Source: Herbidospora daliensis (GTDB lineage: Bacteria > Actinomycetota > Actinomycetes > Streptosporangiales > Streptosporangiaceae). Taken from it: a stretch of 64,000 nucleotides of DNA. Both the position numbers and the translations under genes were made by a program. The DNA is taken from assembly GCF_001570585.1 (NCBI RefSeq), contig NZ_BBXF01000003.1, forward strand, positions 841,353 through 905,352. The letters are read 5' to 3'. Within the stretch, counting starts at the first letter, position 1; each line of letters opens with the position of its first letter. Below the pieces are notes generated by a model. That model ran no database searches, was not told where the DNA came from, and saw only the letters and a list, made by a program, of their open reading frames with translations. This document shows, piece after piece, positions 1-7,446 of the stretch.

Positions 1-489
1 ACGGTCGAGAAGGCCCTCGAACTGTGGCCGAAGCTCCAGGACGCCGGCAAGATCCTCGGCGCCCCGGCCGTCGCGTGGGGCGGCGACCGCGCGGGCGGCT
101 GGCTCGACCGCTTCATGACCGGCGCCAAGCAGCGCGGCTACCGCGTCGACTTCATCCCGCTGCACTGGTACGGCGGCGACTTCGTCACCGAGCGCGCCGT
201 CCAGCAGCTCAAGGGCTACCTCCAGGCCGTGTACGACCGCTACAAGAAGCCCATCTGGCTGACCGAGTTCGCCCTGATCGACTTCAGCAACGGCGTGCGC
301 TTCCCGACCGAGGCCCAGCAGGCGGCGTTCGTCACGGAGTCGGCCAAGATGCTCCAGTCGCTCCCGTTCGTCGAGCGCTACGCGTGGTTCGGCATCGGCG
401 CGGGCGCGAGCGGCGTCAACAGCGGCCTCTTCCGCGACAACGGCACCCCGACCGCAGCCGGCCGCGCCTTCCAGGCGCTGCCCCGCTAG
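1..489 (+). CDS. Asl1/GH128-like glycoside hydrolase, 3' part
   Basis: The open frame enters from the left edge without a start, so 162 C-terminal residues are visible. The segments LHWYGGDF (about residue 55) and WLTEFAL (about residue 86) are typical of the (beta/alpha)8 glycosyl hydrolase catalytic core found in Asl1-like/GH128 proteins. The Glu of WLTEF is the expected catalytic nucleophile, and the HWY segment lines the sugar site. Such enzymes are usually secreted and act on beta-1,3-glucan; the substrate here is inferred from the family only. Any signal peptide or carbohydrate-binding domain would lie upstream of the window. A very strong hairpin follows 20 bases after the stop, so the gene ends its own transcript. 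The family call is fairly secure, the exact GH family less so. Confidence 0.75.
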   Translation, partial: TVEKALELWPKLQDAGKILGAPAVAWGGDRAGGWLDRFMTGAKQRGYRVDFIPLHWYGGDFVTERAVQQLKGYLQAVYDRYKKPIWLTEFALIDFSNGVRFPTEAQQAAFVTESAKMLQSLPFVERYAWFGIGAGASGVNSGLFRDNGTPTAAGRAFQALPR

Positions 490-508
490 TCACCCGAACG
501 GCAGGACC

Positions 509-568
509 GCCATCCCGGGACCCGCACCCCCGGCGTTTACGCCCGGGTCCCGGGATGGCCCTTTTCTT
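509..568 (+). terminator. Rho-independent-type terminator with nested hairpin
   Basis: A perfect 16-bp inverted repeat (509-524 with 544-559, arm GCCATCCCGGGACCCG) encloses a second small hairpin GGCG-TTTA-CGCC (532-543). It is followed by the pyrimidine run CTTTTCTT. It separates the glycosidase from the next gene and makes the in-frame ATG at 555 an unlikely start. Confidence 0.8.
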
Positions 569-584
569 GCGACATAATCCGACG

Positions 585-1364
585 ATGCTCCGCCTGTTGA
601 TCTCCGTGGCCCTGGTGCTGACCGCCGTGGCGGCGGACGGGGGCGCGGCGGCCCGGGACCCGTGGCCGCACACGTGGGACGTGTCGGTGTTCCTGTGCGG
701 CGGTCTCGGCGCCGACAACTGGGGATGCCCGGAAGGCGACCCGACGCCGGCCCAGCTGGAGGCCGCCACCGCCGCGGTCGCCGCCGATCCGAGGATCACG
801 GAGGCCCGTCTCGCCGACCGGCAGGAGGCGGCCGACGACTTCAACCGCCCCGAACTGTCGAACGCTCCCGGCGAGAAGGGCTTCTCGAACCTCTTCACCG
901 CCGACGACCTGGCCTTCCAGATCGAGGCCATCGCGGTAGGCACGGCCGACCCCGACGAACTGATCGAGGATCTCGGCGAGATCCCCGGCGTCACCGTCGT
1001 CTACGTCATGCCGGTCATGTACTGGACCGGCAGGGCCGACGTCCGCGTCCAGATGTGCGGACCCGCGACCGAGAAGGACCTCAGCTGCGTGGGGCGCGGC
1101 GCCGCCACGGACGCCGAACTGGCGGCGGTCGCCGCCCACCTGCGCGCCCTGCCCGGCGAGCCGATCGTCTACGAGGCGACCCCGGCGCACTCCCGGTGGA
1201 ACCACCTCACCTACCTGCGCCGCCTCGGCCCCCGGTGGAAAGTGCCCGCCGACGTCGCCTTCAGCACGACGTTCTGGCTGGACCTGGATGACACGACAGG
1301 GCGCACCGAGCTCCTCTACCGCCTGGTCAAGCTGCCCGGAGTTCGCGAAGTCGGCCCGAACTGA
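585..1364 (+). CDS. Secreted protein with FtsX extracellular-domain-like repeats (copy 1)
   Basis: The product has 259 residues. It starts with a signal peptide (MLRLLISVALVLTAVAADGG, then AAARD) and has no later membrane helix. The mature part holds two related halves, one opening VSVFLCGG (about residue 31) and one VRVQMCGP (about residue 153). Each has a beta strand, a Cys-rich loop (GCPEGD; LSCVGRG), then a helix and a 'DPRITEARLADRQEAADDF'-like segment. This pattern is that of the FtsX extracellular domain, which in FtsX contacts the peptidoglycan hydrolase partner; here no permease part exists. The ATG at 585 is preferred over 555 because 555 lies in the terminator and because copy 2 begins with the same AATCCGACGATGCTCCGC context. 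Function is unknown; a cell-envelope role is an inference. Confidence 0.7.
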   Translation: MLRLLISVALVLTAVAADGGAAARDPWPHTWDVSVFLCGGLGADNWGCPEGDPTPAQLEAATAAVAADPRITEARLADRQEAADDFNRPELSNAPGEKGFSNLFTADDLAFQIEAIAVGTADPDELIEDLGEIPGVTVVYVMPVMYWTGRADVRVQMCGPATEKDLSCVGRGAATDAELAAVAAHLRALPGEPIVYEATPAHSRWNHLTYLRRLGPRWKVPADVAFSTTFWLDLDDTTGRTELLYRLVKLPGVREVGPN

Positions 1365-1385
1365 CACATACGCGATAATCCGACG

Positions 1386-2216
1386 ATGCTCCGCTTGTTG
1401 ATCACCCTCGCCCTCGTCTACGGCGGCGCGTCCGCCGCCGGTGGGGTGGCCGCGAAGGACCCTTGGCCGGAGGGAGGCCGCCTCGCCGTCTACATGTGTG
1501 CCGAGGACGCGATGGTGAACGGTTGTGACGCGGGCGCGGCGACGCCCGAGATGGTGCAGGCGGTCCGCAGGACGCTGGAGGCCGATCCCCGCCTCTCCGA
1601 TCTGACCTACACCAGTCCCGAGGCCATGCTGGCGGACTCGAAGAAGCTCCGGGAGGACAACCGGTCCAACGTCACGCCGCTCTTCGACGCGGAGGAGCTG
1701 GCGGATTTCGAGCCCGAGCTCTCGGAATTCGGCGGTATGTTCAACGCCGTGATCGCCCGCACGGCGGACCTGGTGGCGGTGGACGCCGACTACCCCGGCT
1801 ATCCGCGCACACCCGGCTTTCCCGGGTCGTGGGGCGCTTCGGTGACTCCGAGGCCGTACTGGGAGGGCAAGGGCGGTGATCTCTTCGTGATGATGTGCGG
1901 CGAACGGGCGAAGTGGTCGGCGCGCACCTGCGCGGGGGGACGGGGCGCGGCGACCCCGGCCGAGATGCGGGCCGTCGAGGAGGTGCTCAGGGGACTCGAT
2001 GGAGGGGTCGTGTACCCGGTGAGCCGGGCTTTCTCCCTGTGGGAGGCGACCGAAGGCGATGTCCGCGAGTCGCTGGGGAAACCGCTCGACCCGCCGGACT
2101 TCGAGGTCACCGAGGCTCATCACAGTGAGATGTTCATGGTCGACCTGCCCGCCGCGCCCGACCCCGCGCTGCTCGACCGGCTGATCCGCATGCCCGGAGT
2201 GTTGTGGGTCCAGTGA
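1386..2216 (+). CDS. Secreted protein with FtsX extracellular-domain-like repeats (copy 2)
   Basis: This 276-residue paralogue of the preceding gene begins 21 bases after it, with the same start context. It has a signal peptide (MLRLLITLALVYGGASAAGG) and two halves beginning LAVYMCAE (about residue 36) and LFVMMCGE (about residue 165). The cysteine loops (NGCDAG; ARTCAGG) and the helix 'TPEMVQAVRRTLEADPRL' match the FtsX extracellular fold pattern. It lacks transmembrane segments beyond the signal peptide. Sequence divergence from copy 1 is large outside the start region, so the duplication is not recent. The stop overlaps the probable GTG start of the acetyltransferase gene. No function can be assigned from sequence alone. 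Confidence 0.7.
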   Translation: MLRLLITLALVYGGASAAGGVAAKDPWPEGGRLAVYMCAEDAMVNGCDAGAATPEMVQAVRRTLEADPRLSDLTYTSPEAMLADSKKLREDNRSNVTPLFDAEELADFEPELSEFGGMFNAVIARTADLVAVDADYPGYPRTPGFPGSWGASVTPRPYWEGKGGDLFVMMCGERAKWSARTCAGGRGAATPAEMRAVEEVLRGLDGGVVYPVSRAFSLWEATEGDVRESLGKPLDPPDFEVTEAHHSEMFMVDLPAAPDPALLDRLIRMPGVLWVQ

Positions 2217-3019
2217 GCCTTCACGAGATGCAGGAGCTGACCTCCCGCCTGTGGTTCCCCGGCGCCCGCTGGCACGTCGGCGACCTGGCCTGGGGCCTGC
2301 GCCAGCACACCGGCCGCGACCACGAGTGGCCCACGAGGGTCTGGCGCGCGAACGGTGAGGTCGTCGCGTGGGGGTGGGCCGAGTTGCCCGGCCACCTCAA
2401 CCTTCAGGCCGTCGACGAGCGCTGGGCCGGTGAGGTCCTCGACTGGTTCACCGATATCACCGAACCCGAGAGCGTCGTCGTGTCGAGCGCCGAACCGCAC
2501 CTGGTCCGCGCCGTCGAGGCGCGCGGGTTCGTCCCGGTGGACGGGCCGTTCTTCCTGCACCTGGTACGCAACCTCGACGACCTCCCCGAACCGGCGGCCG
2601 CCTGTCACCCGGTCACCGACCTCGCCGGCCGGGTCAGGGCCCACCGGGAGGCGTTCTACCCGTCGAGAGTCACCGAGGAGAGCTACCGGAACGTCCAGGC
2701 CACCGCGCCGTACCGGAGGGAGCTCGACGTCGTCGCCGACGTCGACGGCCAGGCCGCCGCCTACTGCCTCGCCTGGCTCGACGACGCCCGGAAGGCCGTT
2801 CTGATCGAGCCCGTCGGGACCGTGCCCGACCACCGGGGCCGGGGCCTGGCCCGGGACGTCTGCCTGGCCGCCCTCCGCACCGCCCGGGACCTGGGGGCCG
2901 AGGTCGCCACTGTCAGCCCCCGGGGCGACGACGCCTGGCCGATTCCGGCGCGTCTGTACCGTTCGATGGGGTTCACCCCTATCGCCCGGACCGTGCATTA
3001 TGGTGTGGCCCGAGGATAA
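2213..3019 (+). CDS. GNAT-family N-acetyltransferase
   Basis: This is a cytoplasmic protein of about 268 residues with a degenerate N-terminal half and a canonical GNAT half at the C-terminus. The acetyl-CoA loop is visible as VPDHRGRGLARDVC, the motif A pattern (Q/R)-x-x-G-x-G/A, followed by helix 'LAALRTARDLGA' and the closing 'LYRSMGFTPIART' strand. The GTG at 2213 overlaps the TGA of the upstream gene, which suggests translational coupling; GTG 2204 and ATG 2228 are alternatives. The substrate is unknown. The duplicated GNAT arrangement resembles mycothiol-synthase-like proteins in overall plan only, and nothing else supports that role. Confidence 0.8.
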   Translation: MSLHEMQELTSRLWFPGARWHVGDLAWGLRQHTGRDHEWPTRVWRANGEVVAWGWAELPGHLNLQAVDERWAGEVLDWFTDITEPESVVVSSAEPHLVRAVEARGFVPVDGPFFLHLVRNLDDLPEPAAACHPVTDLAGRVRAHREAFYPSRVTEESYRNVQATAPYRRELDVVADVDGQAAAYCLAWLDDARKAVLIEPVGTVPDHRGRGLARDVCLAALRTARDLGAEVATVSPRGDDAWPIPARLYRSMGFTPIARTVHYGVARG

Positions 3020-3028
3020 GGAGATCAG

Positions 3029-3211
3029 GTGGACCTCAAGGCTACGTTCGACGCCATCGACGCCGACAGCGACGGATACGTCACCGAGGCGGAGATCGTC
3101 GCCCACTTCCCCCAGCTGCCCGCCGAGGCCCTGGGGGCGTACGCGACCGGTCTCGACGCCGACGGCGACGGCCGCTACTCCTTCGAGGAATTCTCCCGCC
3201 TGCTCGGGTAA
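3029..3211 (+). CDS. Small two-EF-hand calcium-binding protein
   Basis: This 60-residue protein is made almost entirely of two EF-hand loops, DADSDGYVTEAE (about residues 10-21) and DADGDGRYSFEE (about residues 43-54). Both have the acidic residues at positions 1, 3, 5 and 12 needed to bind calcium. The start is GTG at 3029, with AAGGAG about 8 bases upstream. It lies between the acetyltransferase and the sigma factor genes, closely spaced with both. Small calmodulin-like proteins (calerythrin/CabD type) are common in actinomycetes as calcium buffers or sensors. A partner cannot be named. Confidence 0.85.
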   Translation: MDLKATFDAIDADSDGYVTEAEIVAHFPQLPAEALGAYATGLDADGDGRYSFEEFSRLLG

Positions 3212-3241
3212 TGCCGGGGCCCGGAACGCCATAAGGGGGAC

Positions 3242-3757
3242 GTGACCCCCGAAACCTTCGAGGCCGTCTTCCGCGACACCTACGAACGGCTCACCCGATA
3301 CGCGGTGCGCCGTTGCGCGTCCGCGCAGGACGCCGCCGACGTCGTCGCCGACACCTACGCCGTGGCCTGGCGAAAACGCGAGAAGATCCCGCGCGGCGAC
3401 GAGGCGGTCCTCTGGCTGTACGCCGTCGCCCGCCGCGTGCTCTCCCAGCATCGCCGCGGCGGCCGCCGCGACGCGGTGCTCGACGCCGAGATGGCCGACC
3501 TCTACGCCCCGGCGCCCGGCGTCGAGATGAGCGTGATCACGCAGACCTTCCGCGCGCTGCCGGACGCCGACCGCGAACTGCTCGCCCTGGTCGCCTGGGA
3601 GGGGCTCGGCCACGACGAGATCGCCGTGACGCTCGGCATCACCCGCAACAACGTCCGCGTCCGCCTCCACCGCGCCCGCCGCCGGTTCGCGGCGGCGCTG
3701 GCCGCCAACGGCGTGCCCACCTCCTTCGCCCTGGCCTCCCTGGGAGAGACCCCATGA
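3242..3757 (+). CDS. ECF-type RNA polymerase sigma factor
   Basis: The 171-residue protein has sigma region 2 at about residues 5-70 (FRDTYERLTRYAVRR, the DAADVVADTYAVAWR helix, then LWLYAVARRVL). Region 4 lies at about 100-155 ([42 protein letters not shown]). There is no long C-terminal extension. The GTG start at 3242 has AAGGGGGA just upstream. The stop overlaps the start of the next gene by four bases (ATGA), the usual arrangement for an ECF factor and its membrane-bound regulator. Target promoters are unknown. Confidence 0.88.
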   Translation: MTPETFEAVFRDTYERLTRYAVRRCASAQDAADVVADTYAVAWRKREKIPRGDEAVLWLYAVARRVLSQHRRGGRRDAVLDAEMADLYAPAPGVEMSVITQTFRALPDADRELLALVAWEGLGHDEIAVTLGITRNNVRVRLHRARRRFAAALAANGVPTSFALASLGETP

Positions 3758-4626
3758 CCGACCTCCTGACGCCCCTCGACCCGTCGGCCCGGGGCGGCGA
3801 CCCGGACTCCCCGGGCGCCCTCGCCCTGCTGGCCCGGGTGACGGCCGAACCCGTGCCGGCGCGCCGCCGCCGCCGCTGGCTGCGTCCCGCGCTGGTCGCC
3901 GTCGCCGCCGGGCTCGTCGTGACGCTGATGCCGCCGCAGCCCATCACCTCCTACGCCAACGCGGCGGTCGAGATCCGCCTGGAGGGGCGGCAGTACGTCG
4001 CCCGCGTCATCGATCCCTTCGCCGACCACGAACGCTTCACCGAGGCGTTCCGGGCCGTCGGGCTGAACGTGCGGATCCGCCCGCTGCCGGTCTCGCCGCT
4101 CTCGGCCGGGCGGTCGCTCGGGCTGATGATCGCCGGCACGTTCGACCGCCCCGAGGAGATCGGCGGCGAGTTCGCCTACGACGGGGTGGTGCTGAGCGCC
4201 AACCCGGAGCCGAAGGGGTGCGTGCCCGCCCGGCCGGGGTGCTCGATGATCATCCGGGTGCCCGCCGGGTTCCCCGGCTCGGTCGACGTCCGGCTCGGGC
4301 GGCCGGCCCGGCCGGGGGAGGACTACGCCGACTTCGACAAGGCCCTGGAGCCCGGCGGGCCGCTCCACGGGCTGAAGCTCCGGAACGGCGCGCCCGTACG
4401 GGAAGTGACGGCCGAGGCGGAGCGCCGGGGGCTGCGGGTGACGTACCGGCGCATCGACGTCGGGGCCGACGGAGGGCTCTCCTTCACCGACGTCACCCCC
4501 GGCGACCGGTGGACCGTCTGGAACGCCTGGCAGGTCCGCGAGGGGGTGGTGCGGCTGCTGGTGACCGAGCGGCGCCTCAGTCAGAACCCGTTTTACAACG
4601 GGTCCGCGCCCCCTCCGAACCTGTAG
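3754..4626 (+). CDS. Membrane-anchored protein co-encoded with ECF sigma factor
   Basis: The 290-residue protein has a short cytoplasmic N-terminus, a basic stretch PARRRRRWLRP, and one membrane helix (PALVAVAAGLVVTLM, about residues 48-63). The large extracellular part begins ITSYANAAVEIRLEGRQY. This topology, and the four-base overlap with the sigma gene, suggest an anti-sigma or sigma-partner protein. The cytoplasmic part is short, with no HxxxCxxC zinc anti-sigma motif, so it is not a classical ZAS protein. It resembles the CU044_5270-type proteins that often follow ECF genes in actinomycetes. Two cysteines (GCVPARPGCS) could form an extracellular disulphide. The role is inferred from context. 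Confidence 0.65.
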   Translation: MTDLLTPLDPSARGGDPDSPGALALLARVTAEPVPARRRRRWLRPALVAVAAGLVVTLMPPQPITSYANAAVEIRLEGRQYVARVIDPFADHERFTEAFRAVGLNVRIRPLPVSPLSAGRSLGLMIAGTFDRPEEIGGEFAYDGVVLSANPEPKGCVPARPGCSMIIRVPAGFPGSVDVRLGRPARPGEDYADFDKALEPGGPLHGLKLRNGAPVREVTAEAERRGLRVTYRRIDVGADGGLSFTDVTPGDRWTVWNAWQVREGVVRLLVTERRLSQNPFYNGSAPPPNL

Positions 4627-4632
4627 CCGGCA

Positions 4633-4661
4633 TTGACCCGAGATGTACCGCACCGTAACAA
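4633..4661 (+). promoter_or_regulatory. Sigma70-type promoter for the inositol synthase/ebo operon
   Basis: TTGACC at 4633-4638 and TAACAA at 4656-4661 are separated by exactly 17 bases. About 175 bases of untranslated leader would precede the inositol synthase gene; that leader includes a T7 run near 4711. The spacing and boxes are good for a housekeeping sigma factor. Confidence 0.5.
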
Positions 4662-4837
4662 TATGGACGTCTCGGGCTTGGCGGCGGTGGCACGCCATAG
4701 GTCAAGCAGGGTTTTTTTGAACCGTAGACGCGTTCGGCGTGCGCGTCCTCCGACCGGGGACTCAGCGTGCCATAGGCCGGCTCCATCCGACCTCACCAAG
4801 CCGTCCCTTCGGAGATATATCGAAAGGGAAGCCGGTG

Positions 4838-5986
4838 ATGGTGAAGCAGAGTCGGACAGGCGTCTGGTTCGTTGGTGTTCGTGGGTCGGTGGCGACCACC
4901 GCGATGGCGGGCGCCACCGCGGTGCGGTTAGGGCTCGCGGCCCCGGTCGGCCTGGTCTCGGAACTGCCGGACTTCGCACAGCTTCCGTTGGCCGGATTCG
5001 GGGAGCTCGTGTTCGGCGGTCACGACATCGTGGCCACCCCCCTGGCCAAGCGCGTGGAGCAGCTGACCACCTCGGGGGTGGTCCCGCGGGACATCGCCGC
5101 GGCCGTGCTGCCCGAGGTGACGGCGGTCGAGGCGGAGATCCGCGACGGCGTGCACGTCGAGGACGCGGTGCCGCAGCTCCAGGTCGTGGCGCGGCTGGCC
5201 GCCGACATCGCGGCCTTCCGCGAGCGGCACGGGCTCGACCGGGTCGTCGTGATCAACGTGTCGTCGACGGAGCCGCCCAGCGCCTACCGTCCCGAGCACG
5301 ACGACCTCTCGGCCCTCCAGAAGGCCATGGAGACCGACGCCTACGTCCTGCCGCCCAGTTCCGTGTACGCCTACGCCGCCTTCGAGGCCGGCTGCGCCTT
5401 CGTCGACTTCACCCCGTCGACCGGCGCCCGCCTGCCCGCGCTCGACGAGCTGGCCAAGTCGCGCGGCGTCCCGTACGCCGGCAGCGACGGCAAGACCGGC
5501 GAGACGCTCATGCGGTCGGCGCTGGCGCCGATGTTCACCACGCGGGCGCTGCGCGTCCTGTCGTGGTCGGGCACCAACCTGCTGGGCGGCGGCGACGGGG
5601 CGACCCTGGCCGACCCGGCCGCCGCGGCCAGCAAGACGGCCTCCAAGCAGCGGGGCATGGCGAAGATGCTCGGGTACTCCGCCGGGGGCGAGGTCCACAT
5701 TGACTACGTTCCTGACCTGGGCGACTGGAAGACCGCCTGGGACCACATCCTGTTCGAGGGTTTCCTCGGCGTCCGGATGACCATGCAGTTCACCTGGCAG
5801 GGTTGCGACTCGGCGCTGGCCGCGCCGCTGGTGCTCGACCTGGCCCGGTTCACGGCGTGGGCGCACGAGCAGGGCGAGTCGGGCGCGCTGGCCTCGCTCG
5901 GGTTCTTCTTCAAGGATCCGGTCGGCACCGACGAGCACCGGTTGCTCGCCCAGTACGACGCGCTACGAGAGTGGGCGGTCCGATGA
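4838..5986 (+). CDS. ino1: Inositol-3-phosphate synthase
   Basis: The 382-residue enzyme starts with the NAD-binding segment VGVRGSVATTAMAGA. It contains conserved Ino1 segments such as NVSSTEPPS (about residue 145), SVYAYAAFEAGCAFVDFTPS, the lysine-containing SDGKTGET (about residue 222), SWSGTNLLGGGDG, and HIDYVPDLGDWKTAWDHI. It converts glucose-6-phosphate to 1L-myo-inositol-1-phosphate, precursor of phosphatidylinositol and mycothiol. Here it heads an operon with eboA, a TatD-like gene and eboE, so its product may feed the unknown ebo-linked metabolite rather than general inositol supply. Start ATG 4838 follows a GAAAGGGAAG ribosome site; GTG 4835 is adjacent. A TTA leucine codon occurs near the N-terminus. 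Confidence 0.88.
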   Translation: MVKQSRTGVWFVGVRGSVATTAMAGATAVRLGLAAPVGLVSELPDFAQLPLAGFGELVFGGHDIVATPLAKRVEQLTTSGVVPRDIAAAVLPEVTAVEAEIRDGVHVEDAVPQLQVVARLAADIAAFRERHGLDRVVVINVSSTEPPSAYRPEHDDLSALQKAMETDAYVLPPSSVYAYAAFEAGCAFVDFTPSTGARLPALDELAKSRGVPYAGSDGKTGETLMRSALAPMFTTRALRVLSWSGTNLLGGGDGATLADPAAAASKTASKQRGMAKMLGYSAGGEVHIDYVPDLGDWKTAWDHILFEGFLGVRMTMQFTWQGCDSALAAPLVLDLARFTAWAHEQGESGALASLGFFFKDPVGTDEHRLLAQYDALREWAVR

Positions 5987-6585
5987 CGCCCGACGACCTG
6001 CGCGCCGCGCTCGACCTCACCCCCCAGGCCGAGGAATGGTTGTCGTCCGCGCGGGCCCAGGTCGCGGACGACCCCGCCAGACTCGCCGTGCTGTTCCCCG
6101 CCGCCGGCCGCAAGGTCGGCCGGGGCGCCCTGGAGAGCCTGCCGGGCTGGACGGCCGACGACGCCGCCCGTGCCCTGCTGCTCGACGCGCTGCCCCGGCC
6201 CAGGGCCGCGGCGGCGTCGCGGGCGTACACCGAAGGGGACAACGCCGAGAAGCGGGCGGTGCTGCGCGCGCTGCCGCTCCTCGGCCTCGGCGACGAGGGG
6301 CTGCCGCTGGTGCGCGACGCCCTGCGCACCAACGACACCCGGCTCGTGGCCGCCGCCATGGGCCCCTACGCCGCCGCCCACCTCGACGAGGAGGGCTGGC
6401 GGCACGGCGTGCTCAAGTGCGTGTTCGTCGGCGTGCCCCTGGCGGCCGTCGCGGGCCTGGCCGACCGCGCCGACGCCGAGCTGGCCCGCATGCTGGGCGA
6501 CTTCGCCAAGGAACGCGAAGCGGCCGGCCGCGTGGTGCCCGACGACGTGCACCTCGTGCTCACCCTCGTAGACCAGGAGTCCTAA
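5983..6585 (+). CDS. eboA: EboA-domain protein
   Basis: The 200-residue helical protein overlaps the upstream stop by four bases. The segments WTADDAARALLLDAL, YTEGDNAEKRAVLRALPLL and EEGWRHGVLKCVFVGVPLAAVAGL resemble the EboA family, whose hallmark is the GDNAEKR region followed by a 'W-x-x-x-V-L-K-x-x-F' helix. EboA proteins form part of the ebo cluster implicated in movement of specialised metabolites or their precursors across the cytoplasmic membrane in cyanobacteria and algal symbionts. The biochemical activity is unknown. Identification rests on motif memory plus the adjacent TatD-like and EboE genes, which together make the call firm. Confidence 0.78.
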   Translation: MTPDDLRAALDLTPQAEEWLSSARAQVADDPARLAVLFPAAGRKVGRGALESLPGWTADDAARALLLDALPRPRAAAASRAYTEGDNAEKRAVLRALPLLGLGDEGLPLVRDALRTNDTRLVAAAMGPYAAAHLDEEGWRHGVLKCVFVGVPLAAVAGLADRADAELARMLGDFAKEREAAGRVVPDDVHLVLTLVDQES

Positions 6586-6587
6586 CC

Positions 6588-7445
6588 GTGCGAATCTTCG
6601 ACCCGCACATCCACATGACGTCGCGGACCACGGACGACTACGAGGCCATGTACGCGGCCGGCGTCCGGGCCCTGGTCGAGCCGGCCTTCTGGCTGGGCCA
6701 GCCGCGCACCGGGGTGCGCTCGTTCCTCGACTACTTCGACTCCCTCGTCGGCTGGGAGCCCTTCCGGGCCGCGCAGTTCGGCATCCGCCACCACTGCACG
6801 ATCGCCCTGAACCCGAAGGAGGCCAACGACCCGCGCTGCGTGGACGTCCTCGACGAGCTGCCCCGCTACCTCGAGAAGGACGGCGTGGTCGCGGTCGGCG
6901 AGGTCGGCTACGACTCGATGACGAAGGAGGAGGACGAGGCCTTCACGCGTCAGCTCGACTTGGCGAAGGAGCACGAGCTGCCGATCATGGTCCACACCCC
7001 GCACCGCGACAAGGCCGCCGGCACCCGGCGGACGCTCGACGTCGTGCGCGAGTCGGGCATCGCGCCCGGCATGGTCGTGGTCGACCACCTCAACGAGATG
7101 ACCGTGCGGATGGTCGTCGAGTCGGGCAGCTGGGCCGCGTTCTCGATCTACCCCGACACCAAGATGGACGAGGACCGCATGGTCCGCATCCTCCAGGAGT
7201 TCGGCACCGACCGGATGCTGGTCAACTCGGCCGCCGACTGGGGCCGCAGCGACCCGCTGAAGACCCGCAAGACGGGCGACGCGATGCTGGCGGCCGGGTT
7301 CTCGGCCGACGACGTCGACAAGGTGCTGTGGCGCAACCCGGTCGAGTTCTACGGCCAGTCGGGCCGCCTCGACCTTTCGGACCTGAAGACCGACGAGACC
7401 TTCGAGGGCAACTCGGTGCTGCGCGGCGTGCGCAAGGACGCCTGA
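6588..7445 (+). CDS. TatD-like metal-dependent hydrolase of the ebo cluster (EboB type)
   Basis: The 285-residue amidohydrolase-fold protein shows the N-terminal metal-binding HxH (FDPHIHM, residues 4-9), a GEVGYD segment whose Glu bridges metals, VHTPH, and a C-terminal SAADWG Asp. These are the TatD/PHP-like metal ligands in order. The start is GTG 6588, with AGGAG eight bases upstream. TatD proteins of general metabolism are DNases; the copies inside ebo clusters (called EboB) form their own branch and probably act on a small molecule. It is closely spaced with eboA (2 bases) and eboE (1 base), so the three are translated together. Confidence 0.8.
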   Translation: MRIFDPHIHMTSRTTDDYEAMYAAGVRALVEPAFWLGQPRTGVRSFLDYFDSLVGWEPFRAAQFGIRHHCTIALNPKEANDPRCVDVLDELPRYLEKDGVVAVGEVGYDSMTKEEDEAFTRQLDLAKEHELPIMVHTPHRDKAAGTRRTLDVVRESGIAPGMVVVDHLNEMTVRMVVESGSWAAFSIYPDTKMDEDRMVRILQEFGTDRMLVNSAADWGRSDPLKTRKTGDAMLAAGFSADDVDKVLWRNPVEFYGQSGRLDLSDLKTDETFEGNSVLRGVRKDA

Positions 7446-7446
7446 C

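Noticed and set aside
555-584. Earlier ATG for the first FtsX-ectodomain-like gene
   Set aside because: It is inside the descending arm of the terminator hairpin and would spoil the signal peptide.
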